Position numbers and translations under genes: made by a program
Shown: in pieces, positions 1 through 5,957 of the stretch
Layout of the letters: every line of letters starts with the position of its first letter
Numbering within the stretch: the stretch's first letter is position 1
The notes under the pieces: generated by a model
The model's input: only the letters and a program-made list of their open reading frames with translations
Database searches by the model: none
What the model was told of the DNA's origin: nothing
Assembly (NCBI GenBank): GCA_052386635.1
Contig: JBQTJY010000025.1
Coordinates: 1 to 6,878, forward strand
Length of the DNA stretch: 6,878 nucleotides
Origin: VHBM01 sp052386635
GTDB lineage: Archaea; Thermoproteota; Nitrososphaeria; Nitrososphaerales; Nitrosopumilaceae
Reading direction: 5' to 3'

Positions 1-51
1 GCAATACAAATAAAAAGTTGTTATTAAGTGGCAATTATCACCAAGTTTACG

Positions 52-58
52 TTTATAA
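52..58 (+). promoter_or_regulatory. Probable TATA box of the uL18-led transcript
   Basis: The sequence TTTATAA resembles an archaeal TATA box. Its centre is about 31 bases before the ATG at 86. Archaeal transcription usually starts about 25 bases after the TATA centre, which predicts a start near 80-84 and a leader of only a few bases. The lack of a Shine-Dalgarno-like sequence before the ATG agrees with leaderless translation. This would let the downstream part of the ribosomal cluster be transcribed separately from the upstream part. It is one short AT-rich match in AT-rich DNA, so confidence is moderate. I see no supportable gene in 1-85; the tail of an upstream gene could end in the first 13 or 27 bases, where in-frame stops occur. 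Confidence 0.4.
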
Positions 59-85
59 GAGCTGTTTCAAGCTTTTGCCGTATAG

Positions 86-574
86 ATGGCATTTACAAAA
101 ACATTAAGAAGATTACGGGACAATAAGACAAACTACCGACGACGCAGTACTATGCTTATGAGTAAACGTGAATTTATCACCGTACAAATTTCTAATGAAA
201 ACATCCAAGTTCAGATACACAAACCAGAATTGCTAGGCGACATGGTAATTGCATCGGCTCACTCTCGATTTTTACTTGATAAAGGATGGAAAGGCTCAAG
301 AAAAAGTGTTTCAGCATCATATCTTACTGGATATTTTGCTGGAAAAAAAGCACTATCTAAAGGAGTGAAAAACGCTATTCTTTATAGCGGCACAAACAAA
401 TACACACAAAGAATGGCAGCTGCACTAAAAGGCGTAATTGACGCCGGACTTGTGATTCCTGCAGATCAAGAAACATTTCCCACTGCAGATAGAATAAAAG
501 GTGAGCATCTTAAAGTGAAAAATGATACTGAAAAAATAAAATCAACAATAGACAGCGAGGCAAAGAAACAATGA
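86..574 (+). CDS. rpl18: Large ribosomal subunit protein uL18
   Basis: This 162-residue protein is uL18, which binds 5S rRNA and helps anchor the 5S particle in the large subunit. The basic N-terminus (RRLRDNKTNYRRR, residues 8-20) matches the family pattern of an Arg-rich start followed by K-T-[DN]-Y-R-R/K-R. The central segment with AHSRFLLDKGWKGSRKSVSASY (residues 58-79, key residues only) and the YFAGKKAL stretch (83-90) are typical of the archaeal/eukaryotic L5/L18e-like form. The highly charged C-terminal tail (136-162) is rich in Lys and Glu. The ATG at 86 keeps the complete basic N-terminus. It has no ribosome-binding site, consistent with the nearby upstream TATA-like element and a leaderless message. 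Its stop overlaps the start of the next gene as ATGA. The order uL18-uS5-uL30-uL15-SecY is the conserved archaeal spc order. Confidence 0.95.
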   Translation: MAFTKTLRRLRDNKTNYRRRSTMLMSKREFITVQISNENIQVQIHKPELLGDMVIASAHSRFLLDKGWKGSRKSVSASYLTGYFAGKKALSKGVKNAILYSGTNKYTQRMAAALKGVIDAGLVIPADQETFPTADRIKGEHLKVKNDTEKIKSTIDSEAKKQ

Positions 575-1218
575 GTCAAGTGCAAAAAACTGAAGAACAA
601 CCTCGTAAAAGATACGAGAAAAAAGACGAGGATGTATGGATCCCAAAAACAAGTCTTGGCAAAAAAATTGTAGCAGGACAAATAACTTCGATGGAAGAAA
701 TTTTAGCTAATGGATATAGAATACAAGAAGCTGGAATCATAAAAAAACTCTTACCAGATTTGAAATCAGAAGTTATTGATGTTGGAATTATTCAAAAGAT
801 GACAGCAAACGGACAGTCTACTAGGTTTAAGGCAATTGTTGCAGCTGGCAATGAAAATGGCTGGCTGGGCATAGGGCATGGCAAGGCAAAACAAATGCGA
901 GTTGCAATCGAAAAGGCAACAAACGCAGCATATCTTAACGTCAGTCCTGTCAAACTAGGTTGTGGAAGCTGGGAGTGTAGATGTGACAAGCCACATTCTG
1001 TTCCATTCAAGGTACGTGGAAAAGGAGGCAGCGTTACAATAGAAATTGTACCAGCACCAAGAGGTTTAGGACTTGTTGCTGGTGGAAAAATTAGAAATTT
1101 GTTAAAACTTGCAGGCCTTAAAGACGCATGGACAAAAGCAAACGGTTCTACAAATACAATGAACTCAACATCTAAAGCTCTCTTGGATTGTCTAAGACAA
1201 ACGTTTAGTCAAGGTTGA
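571..1218 (+). CDS. rps5: Small ribosomal subunit protein uS5
   Basis: This 215-residue protein is the archaeal form of uS5, a 30S protein near the mRNA entry site that contributes to decoding accuracy. A basic N-terminal extension and the W-I-P-x-T-x-L-G-x-x-V motif (23-34) precede the S5 double-stranded-RNA-binding-like domain at about 66-129, which holds the FKAIVAAGNENGWLGIGHGK core (86-105). The archaeal/eukaryotic segment CGSWECRCDKPHSVPFKV (131-148) follows, and then the C-terminal domain with PAPRGLGLVAG (161-171). Three cysteines (131, 136, 138) cluster in that segment. The ATG overlaps the uL18 stop by four bases (ATGA), implying coupled translation. A GCGAGG sequence at 555-560 sits ten bases upstream as a plausible Shine-Dalgarno. 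Length and motifs are complete. Confidence 0.96.
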   Translation: MSQVQKTEEQPRKRYEKKDEDVWIPKTSLGKKIVAGQITSMEEILANGYRIQEAGIIKKLLPDLKSEVIDVGIIQKMTANGQSTRFKAIVAAGNENGWLGIGHGKAKQMRVAIEKATNAAYLNVSPVKLGCGSWECRCDKPHSVPFKVRGKGGSVTIEIVPAPRGLGLVAGGKIRNLLKLAGLKDAWTKANGSTNTMNSTSKALLDCLRQTFSQG

Positions 1219-1220
1219 TC
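1213..1220 (+). promoter_or_regulatory. Shine-Dalgarno-like site that selects the uL30 start
   Basis: GGTTGATC lies just before ATG 1224 and resembles GGTGATC, the complement of the archaeal 16S rRNA 3' end, with one extra T. It favours ATG 1224 over the in-frame TTG at 1215, because the TTG lies inside the site itself. The three-base gap to the ATG is short, so the assignment is tentative. Confidence 0.4.
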
Positions 1221-1223
1221 AAA

Positions 1224-1691
1224 ATGGGAAAGGCATTTTTGGTAGTCAGAATGAAGGGACAAATTGGCGTGCCTTACTGGGCTAAAACTACGCTTGAACT
1301 TTTAAAATTAGAAAAAAAGTTCCGTGCAACAATCATTCCTGCTAAGGATAACACATTGGGCATGCTAAATAAGATAAAACACTATGTTTCTTGGCAAGAA
1401 GTTGATGCCTCTACAGCAAAAGAACTGCTAGATAAAAAAGGGCGTAAAATGGGATACAAGAAAATTACCGAACAAGATCTTGGAAAAATTGGCTTTAAAA
1501 CCACACAGGAACTTGCATCTTCTTTAGCAGATGGAAAAACATCACTAACAAAACTAAAACCATTAAAACCTTGGTTTGCACTGGCACCTCCAAGACATGG
1601 ATTTAAAAGAAATACAAAGAAAATGTTTGACGAAGATGGAATACTTGGACACAACAAAGAACTAACTTTACTGATAAAGAATATGATGTAA
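1224..1691 (+). CDS. rpl30: Large ribosomal subunit protein uL30
   Basis: This 155-residue protein is the long archaeal/eukaryotic type of uL30 (L7e-like), a large-subunit rRNA-binding protein. The N-terminal fold begins MGKAFLVVRMKGQIGVPYW and continues through TLELLKLEKKFRATIIP and NTLGMLNKIKHYVSW (about residues 23-57), the conserved L30 ferredoxin-like domain. The C-terminal half holds the archaeal extension with a GRKMGYKKIT segment and the family's LKPWFALAPPRHGFK motif (about 114-128), a proline- and arginine-rich rRNA contact. I chose ATG 1224 because of the preceding GGTTGATC and because it gives the usual N-terminus. An in-frame TTG at 1215 would add three residues (M-I-K) and overlap the uS5 stop. 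The gap to uS5 is five bases and to uL15 one base. Confidence 0.94.
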   Translation: MGKAFLVVRMKGQIGVPYWAKTTLELLKLEKKFRATIIPAKDNTLGMLNKIKHYVSWQEVDASTAKELLDKKGRKMGYKKITEQDLGKIGFKTTQELASSLADGKTSLTKLKPLKPWFALAPPRHGFKRNTKKMFDEDGILGHNKELTLLIKNMM

Positions 1692-1692
1692 A

Positions 1693-2118
1693 ATGGCAAC
1701 GCGACTAAGAAAGACTAGAAAATACAGAGGTTCTAGGACACATGGCTGGGGCCAGATAGGGCAACACCGAGCAAGTGGCCATAAGGGAGGTCTTGGCAGA
1801 TCTGGACTGTTAAAGCATCTTTATAGTTCAATGTTAAAGTATGATCCTGATCATTTTGGTCATGATTCAACTCATCCGCCTCACCCAAACATAATCAAAA
1901 AATGGATTAATGTTAGGGACCTTGATGGCTTGTTTGCAAAATTTGGAACAACGCAAGATAACAAAAAACTTCTTGACCTAGAAAAGCTTGGATTTGATAA
2001 ACTCCTTGGCGGCGGTCAAGTAAAAAATGCCTACACTTTAAAGATAGGGCAATTCACAGCGTCTGCACAAGAAAAGGTAAAACAAGCAGGGGGCGAGGTG
2101 ATATCAGCAAATGACTGA
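1693..2118 (+). CDS. rpl15: Large ribosomal subunit protein uL15
   Basis: This 141-residue protein is archaeal/eukaryotic uL15 (L27a-like), which threads a basic arm into 23S rRNA of the large subunit. The N-terminus is strongly basic and glycine-rich (ATRLRKTRKYRGSRTHGWG, then HRASGHKGGLGRSG, residues 2-37), the hallmark of the family. A His-rich stretch follows (HFGHDSTHPPHPN, 54-66). The C-terminal globular part has KLGFDKLLGGGQV (98-110) and ends in SAQEKVKQAGGEV (124-136), the usual L15/L18e signature. It starts one base after the uL30 stop. Its last eight bases overlap the start of secY, so translation of the two is probably coupled. Confidence 0.95.
   Translation: MATRLRKTRKYRGSRTHGWGQIGQHRASGHKGGLGRSGLLKHLYSSMLKYDPDHFGHDSTHPPHPNIIKKWINVRDLDGLFAKFGTTQDNKKLLDLEKLGFDKLLGGGQVKNAYTLKIGQFTASAQEKVKQAGGEVISAND
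2095..2102 (+). promoter_or_regulatory. Strong Shine-Dalgarno of secY
   Basis: GAGGTGAT inside the end of the uL15 gene is an exact eight-base match to the complement of the archaeal 16S rRNA 3' end. It stands eight bases before the secY ATG. It is the best ribosome-binding site in the window and fixes the secY start. Confidence 0.75.
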
Positions 2119-3541
2119 AGGCACAGCAACCACTTTAATCCGAACAGTTGTTAAAAAAGCTGAACCATACATTCCACAAGTACCAAAACCAAAAAGAAAA
2201 CTGTCATTACAAACACGTTTGCTGTGGTGCTCACTTGTATTACTAATTTACATGATTATGGCTCAAACTCCCCTGTACGGAGCAACTACGCCAGAATTTG
2301 ACTTTCTTGCATTTGCAAGAGTAATTTTTGCATCTCAACAAGGCACTCTAGTTGAGCTGGGCATAGGTCCTATAGTTACAGCAGGACTCTTGATGCAGCT
2401 TTTGCGAGGTTCTGAAATTCTAAAATTTGATTTCTCAAAACCAGAAGAGAGAAGCACATTTCAAACAGCCACAAAACTTGTTACATATGTAGTAATTGTT
2501 GCAGAAACAATTGTTTACGGTATAGCAGTTTATGGTCCAGGAATAACCGATCCCGGAGTACTGTATATTCTAGTCGGGCAGTTAATGGCGGCATCAATAA
2601 TAATCATGTTCCTAGATGAACTGGTTCAGAAAGGATGGGGCCTTGGTAGTGGAATAAGCCTTTTCATAATGGCAGGTGTAGCTCAACAAATACTTTGGAG
2701 TCTTTTTAGCCCATTACCAGCTGGTGATGGAGGTACTATCGGCATTATACCATACATAGGACAGTCAATTTCGGGAGGGGATCTCTCAAATATTATGTTT
2801 AGATCAAACCAGCTTCCAAGCATATTTGGGTTGTCGCTTACTGTTGGGGTATTGTTAACATTAATCTACACTCAAGGAATGAAAATCGAAATCCCAATCG
2901 TATCTACAAAATACCGTGGATTCTCTGCAGTATATCCAATCAAACTAATGTATGTGTCAAACATCCCAGTAATTCTTGCAACCGCATTAACAGCTAATGC
3001 AGTTTTTCTTGGTCAAATGTTTTGGGCTAACTTTAATCCAAGAAACAATAACGCTTTCATGAACATAATAGGACAGTTTGATCCAACAAGTCCATCTACA
3101 CCAATAGGTGGAATAATTTACTATATCACACCACCAAGAGGCTTGGATCTTGTAGCACTAGATCCATTGCGGGCAGTTTTTTATGTCCTGTTTATGGTGG
3201 GAATTGTAGTTGTTTTTGGAAAACTGTGGGTTGAGCTTGGTGGGCTTTCGCCAAAAAGTGCAGCAAAAAATCTTCTTGATGCTGACGTACAAGTTCCTGG
3301 CTTTAGACGTTCAAACCAACCAATTGAATCACTGCTTGAGAGATACATTCCCTCAGTTACCCTAATTGGTTCAATGATACTTGGATTACTGGCAGGAGTT
3401 TCCGATGTATTAGGAGTGTTTGGTACAGGAATTGGCATCTTGCTTATGGTAGACATTTTGATAAACTACTACAACCAACTGATAAAAGAACAAGTAGAAG
3501 TTGTCATGCCACGGCTAGGTGCATTGCTTGGCAGAACATAA
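2111..3541 (+). CDS. secY: Protein translocase channel subunit SecY
   Basis: This 476-residue protein is SecY/Sec61-alpha, the pore of the general secretion and membrane-insertion channel, working with SecE and Sec-beta in the cytoplasmic membrane. A hydrophilic basic N-terminus (1-35) precedes about ten membrane segments; the first is near 36-54. Recognisable motifs are the plug-region start TPLYGA (53-58), GIGPIVTAGLLMQLL (84-98), GWGLGSGISLFI (175-186), the cytosolic loop and helix KYRGFSAVYPIKLMYVSNIP (267-286), and VQVPGFRRS (393-401) before the last two helices. Length is normal for archaeal SecY. Translation is initiated from the strong site at 2095-2102. The gene ends the ribosomal part of the cluster, the usual archaeal position, and its 3' end contains the start of the adenylate kinase gene. 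Confidence 0.97.
   Translation: MTEGTATTLIRTVVKKAEPYIPQVPKPKRKLSLQTRLLWCSLVLLIYMIMAQTPLYGATTPEFDFLAFARVIFASQQGTLVELGIGPIVTAGLLMQLLRGSEILKFDFSKPEERSTFQTATKLVTYVVIVAETIVYGIAVYGPGITDPGVLYILVGQLMAASIIIMFLDELVQKGWGLGSGISLFIMAGVAQQILWSLFSPLPAGDGGTIGIIPYIGQSISGGDLSNIMFRSNQLPSIFGLSLTVGVLLTLIYTQGMKIEIPIVSTKYRGFSAVYPIKLMYVSNIPVILATALTANAVFLGQMFWANFNPRNNNAFMNIIGQFDPTSPSTPIGGIIYYITPPRGLDLVALDPLRAVFYVLFMVGIVVVFGKLWVELGGLSPKSAAKNLLDADVQVPGFRRSNQPIESLLERYIPSVTLIGSMILGLLAGVSDVLGVFGTGIGILLMVDILINYYNQLIKEQVEVVMPRLGALLGRT
3517..3521 (+). promoter_or_regulatory. Shine-Dalgarno-like site for adenylate kinase inside secY
   Basis: AGGTG within the last codons of secY lies six bases before TTG 3528. This spacing supports TTG 3528 as the adenylate kinase start over GTG 3519, which lies within the site and has no such sequence ahead of it. 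Confidence 0.4.
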
Positions 3542-4112
3542 AAAAGTAATAATCGTAGGCATTCCAGGAGTAGGCAAGTCTACTGTTGTATCAAAGGTAG
3601 TAGAAATTCTTAAAGAAAAAAAGAAAACTGTTAGCATGAAAAGCTTTGGCACTGTAATGCTGGAGCAAGCAAGCAAGAATGGGATTCATGACAGAGATGA
3701 ACTACGAAAGGCACCCGTAGAAACCCAACAAAAGTTGCAAACACTGGCAGCAAAATTAATAGGCCAGATGAATGACGATGTGGTAATTATTGATACACAT
3801 GCCTTCATATCCACAAAGGAGGGATTCTATCCAGGTTTACCAAAAAATGTCTTAGAACAAATCCATCCAACTAATTTTATTGCAATATCTGCAAGACCTG
3901 AAGAAATTTACAATAGACGAATGGAAGATAAAACAAGAAGCCGGGATATCATATCAATTGAATCCATTAAAAAAGAGCTGGCGGTTCAAGATGCCATGCT
4001 TTCAAGCTGTTCTGTTTTTACTGGCGCACCAATGAAAGTTATCCATAATTCTGAAGGAAAGATTGAAGAAGCCGCCAAATCTGTAATACATGCAATAGGG
4101 CTATGGAACTAA
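3528..4112 (+). CDS. adkA: Archaeal-type adenylate kinase (AdkA)
   Basis: This protein catalyses ATP + AMP = 2 ADP in the cytosol. With the TTG start at 3528 it has 194 residues, the size typical of archaeal AdkA. The P-loop is GIPGVGKS (11-18). Other family features are the KSFGTVMLEQASKNG helix region (38-52), RDELRKAP (56-63), the DTHAF segment (89-93), GFYPGLP (99-105) and the Arg-rich lid NRRMEDKTRSRD (129-140). It belongs to the archaeal/AK6-like branch rather than the bacterial Adk with a zinc lid. An in-frame GTG at 3519 would add three residues (M-H-C). TTG is preferred because AGGTG precedes it at 3517-3521. The gene starts inside secY (14-base overlap) and overlaps the next gene by ten bases. 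Adk after secY is a common conserved arrangement, also seen in bacteria. Confidence 0.92.
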   Translation: MAEHKKVIIVGIPGVGKSTVVSKVVEILKEKKKTVSMKSFGTVMLEQASKNGIHDRDELRKAPVETQQKLQTLAAKLIGQMNDDVVIIDTHAFISTKEGFYPGLPKNVLEQIHPTNFIAISARPEEIYNRRMEDKTRSRDIISIESIKKELAVQDAMLSSCSVFTGAPMKVIHNSEGKIEEAAKSVIHAIGLWN

Positions 4113-4720
4113 ACTTCATTTTACACTTTATAGATTCTGTATTTTTACAAGGCGATTTTTTTGGATTAACACAGGGACCTCTAGGCAGTGCTGATCCAGT
4201 AATCAAAGGATTGATACCATCATCACTTGCTATGGTAGGCTTTGCCATTTTACTAAATCTGTTTAATTCTGCAATTAGAAGAAAGCTAGTGGATCAAACA
4301 AAACTAAAACGAATTATGAAAGAGACAAGGGCCTGGCAAAAAGAACGAATGGCTGCATTTAGAGCAAAGGATCAGGAAAAGATTGCAGAACTGAACAAAA
4401 AATCTGCATACATGAACAAGATGAGCATGGAGATGATGCAGATGAATATGAGGCCTATGATGATTACCTTTATCCCACTAATTCTGATATTCTACTTTGT
4501 ACTGCCTGTACTGTTTGCGTATACGGTTGCACTCTCGCCTATTTCATTAAACATCATACCTGGAGATTTTTTCCATCTTACCTGTGATGCATCACAGATT
4601 GATGATAAAATATGTCACCAAGAAAATGAGCTGTACTTTTGGGCTTGGTACTTTTTAGCATCCATAGCATTTAGTGGCATAATAATGAAACTAACAAAAA
4701 CAACGATGGATATTACCTAA
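4103..4720 (+). CDS. EMC3/DUF106-type (YidC/Oxa1 superfamily) membrane protein
   Basis: This 205-residue membrane protein fits the archaeal DUF106 family, related to EMC3, TMCO1 and YidC/Oxa1, which help insert membrane proteins. Visible layout: an amphipathic N-terminus (1-30), TM1 about 38-56, a positively charged cytosolic edge (RRKLVDQTKLKR, 59-70) and a long charged helical hairpin or coiled coil to about 115. A Met-rich patch (MEMMQMNMRPMM, 109-120) leads into TM2 (about 118-143), an outside loop (144-176) with Cys161 and Cys171, and TM3 (about 177-197). Three membrane segments around a cytosolic coil is the family's architecture, and the Met-rich stretch recalls substrate- or SRP-interacting hydrophobic surfaces. 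Its place two genes after SecY supports a role in co-translational membrane insertion. Family recognition is by layout and sequence style; the insertase role is inferred. Confidence 0.85.
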   Translation: MELNFILHFIDSVFLQGDFFGLTQGPLGSADPVIKGLIPSSLAMVGFAILLNLFNSAIRRKLVDQTKLKRIMKETRAWQKERMAAFRAKDQEKIAELNKKSAYMNKMSMEMMQMNMRPMMITFIPLILIFYFVLPVLFAYTVALSPISLNIIPGDFFHLTCDASQIDDKICHQENELYFWAWYFLASIAFSGIIMKLTKTTMDIT

Positions 4721-4725
4721 GCAAG

Positions 4726-5286
4726 TTGAAGAAATCTGTAATAATTTCAGGCCCTCCAGCAATTGGAAAGACTACAATTGCAAAGGGGCTTGCAAAGGAA
4801 TTTGACATGAAATATCTTAGCGGTGGCGACATTTTAAAAGAACTAGCAAGTGAACAAGGCTTTCAAACTACAGGTGATGACTGGTGGGATAAACCAGACG
4901 GAATGAAATTTCTGTCCCAAAGACAAAAGGATCCCACATTTGATAAAAAAGTTGATGAAAAACTAAAAGAGCTCTTTATGCAAGGAAGCGTTGTAATTAC
5001 TAGCTATACACTTCCATGGCTTGTTGATGACGGAATTAAGATCTGGCTTGCCGGTTCACAACACAACAGCGCAGATAGAATGAAGTCACGAGACAAGCTG
5101 ACAGAAAAAGAGGCTTTAGAAATTGTACAAAAAAGATATGATGAAAACAAAATCTTATACAAAAAACTGTACAATTTTAATTTTGGAGAAGACCTATCAG
5201 TATTTGATAAAATAATTAACACAGATGGATTAAACGCACAACAAGTGCTAGATGCTGCAAAAACCATTGTACGAGAGTTACTTTGA
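4726..5286 (+). CDS. cmk: Cytidylate kinase-like P-loop NMP kinase
   Basis: This 186-residue cytosolic kinase most resembles archaeal cytidylate kinase, which phosphorylates CMP/dCMP with ATP. It has the Walker A loop GPPAIGKT (9-16), then YLSGGDILKELA (30-41), matching the family's Y-[IL]-S-[AG]-G-[DE] motif, and KDPTFDKKVDEKL (68-80), the usual 'P-x-[IF]-D-x-x-[VI]-D' helix. The lid and C-terminal part follow, with RMKSRDKLTEKEALEIVQKRYDEN (118-141, key residues R118, R122, R137) and KKLYNFNF (146-153). The segment ITSYTLPWL (91-99) stands where archaeal Cmk usually has a GRLAGW-like motif, so substrate contacts may differ. Start is TTG 4726, five bases after the previous stop, without a clear ribosome-binding site. 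Its stop overlaps the next start as TTGA. A cmk-truB/cbf5 neighbourhood is a familiar archaeal arrangement. Confidence 0.82.
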   Translation: MKKSVIISGPPAIGKTTIAKGLAKEFDMKYLSGGDILKELASEQGFQTTGDDWWDKPDGMKFLSQRQKDPTFDKKVDEKLKELFMQGSVVITSYTLPWLVDDGIKIWLAGSQHNSADRMKSRDKLTEKEALEIVQKRYDENKILYKKLYNFNFGEDLSVFDKIINTDGLNAQQVLDAAKTIVRELL

Positions 5287-5933
5287 CCCTAAAACAACTG
5301 CAAAATCTTATCACAATTGATCAAGACGTGACAAATGATGAGTATGGAACGTACTATGACAAGCGTTCAGTAAAACAGCTTTTAGACTATGGACTGATAA
5401 TTTTAGACAAGCCTCCCGGTCCTACTAGTCATGAAGTTGTAGCATGGGTAAAACGAATTTTAAAAATTTCCAAAGCAGGACATAGCGGAACACTTGACCC
5501 TCAGGTTTCAGGCGTACTTCCACTGGGTCTTGGTGAGGCCACAAAAGCACTAGGCGTTTTGCTTTTGGGTCCAAAAGAGTATCATACAATAGCACGTCTT
5601 CACTCTTTGCCTACAAAAGAAAAGCTAGAAAACGTATTGAACCAGTTCAAAGGCGAAATTTATCAAAAGCCACCACAGCGCTCATCTGTTCTTAGAAAGA
5701 CTAGAACCAGAACAATTTATGAGCTTGAAATGCTAGAACAAAAAGAAAGACTTGTTCTTTTACGTGTATTATGCGAGGCAGGAACATACATTAGAAAACT
5801 ATGTTACGACATTGGCGAAATACTTGGTCAGGGAGCTACAATGATTGAGCTGCGCCGAACCAGAGTACATCAGTTTTATGACAAAAATCTTGTTACCATG
5901 CATGAGCTTGCAGACGCTTTTGCATTATGGTAA
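5283..5933 (+). CDS. cbf5: Cbf5 pseudouridine synthase, catalytic domain, ending at tandem in-frame stops
   Basis: Cbf5 (dyskerin/TruB family) converts uridine to pseudouridine in rRNA, guided by H/ACA RNAs with Nop10, Gar1 and L7Ae; in archaea it can also modify tRNA U55. This 216-residue part holds the N-terminal archaeal segment (1-35), LIILDKPPGPTSHEV (38-52) and the catalytic loop GHSGTLDPQVSGVLPLGLG (66-84), with Asp72 as the expected nucleophile. The KEYHTIARLH strand (98-107), RTRTIYELE (141-149), CEAGTYIRKLCYDIG (164-178) and ELRRTRV (189-195) follow. All catalytic-domain motifs are intact. After LVTMHELADAFALW the frame meets TAA TAA (5931-5936) and then continues unchanged into a linker and PUA domain (5958-6275). 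Family members are normally one chain of about 330 residues. TTG 5283 overlaps the cmk stop as TTGA. Whether this part functions alone, joins the PUA part or is broken cannot be decided here. Confidence 0.9.
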   Translation: MTLKQLQNLITIDQDVTNDEYGTYYDKRSVKQLLDYGLIILDKPPGPTSHEVVAWVKRILKISKAGHSGTLDPQVSGVLPLGLGEATKALGVLLLGPKEYHTIARLHSLPTKEKLENVLNQFKGEIYQKPPQRSSVLRKTRTRTIYELEMLEQKERLVLLRVLCEAGTYIRKLCYDIGEILGQGATMIELRRTRVHQFYDKNLVTMHELADAFALW

Positions 5934-5936
5934 TAA
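5890..5936. repeat. Inverted repeat whose right arm contains the tandem cbf5 stops
   Basis: The left arm TTGTTACCAT (5890-5899) is complementary to the right arm ATGGTAATAA (5927-5936). Seven consecutive Watson-Crick pairs (5893-5899 with 5927-5933) are followed by one G-U and two more A-T pairs, around a 27-base loop. In RNA this would pair both UAA codons into a stem. It lies in coding DNA for the catalytic-domain C-terminus. Whether the hairpin has a role is unknown. Confidence 0.6.
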
Positions 5937-5957
5937 AACAAAGACGACTCAAAACTT

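Noticed and set aside
3..107. Open frame through the first 100 bases as the C-terminus of an upstream ribosomal protein such as eL19
   Set aside because: The translated residues do not resemble eL19 or another neighbour, and the frame overlaps the start of uL18. The other two forward frames stop at 13 and 27.
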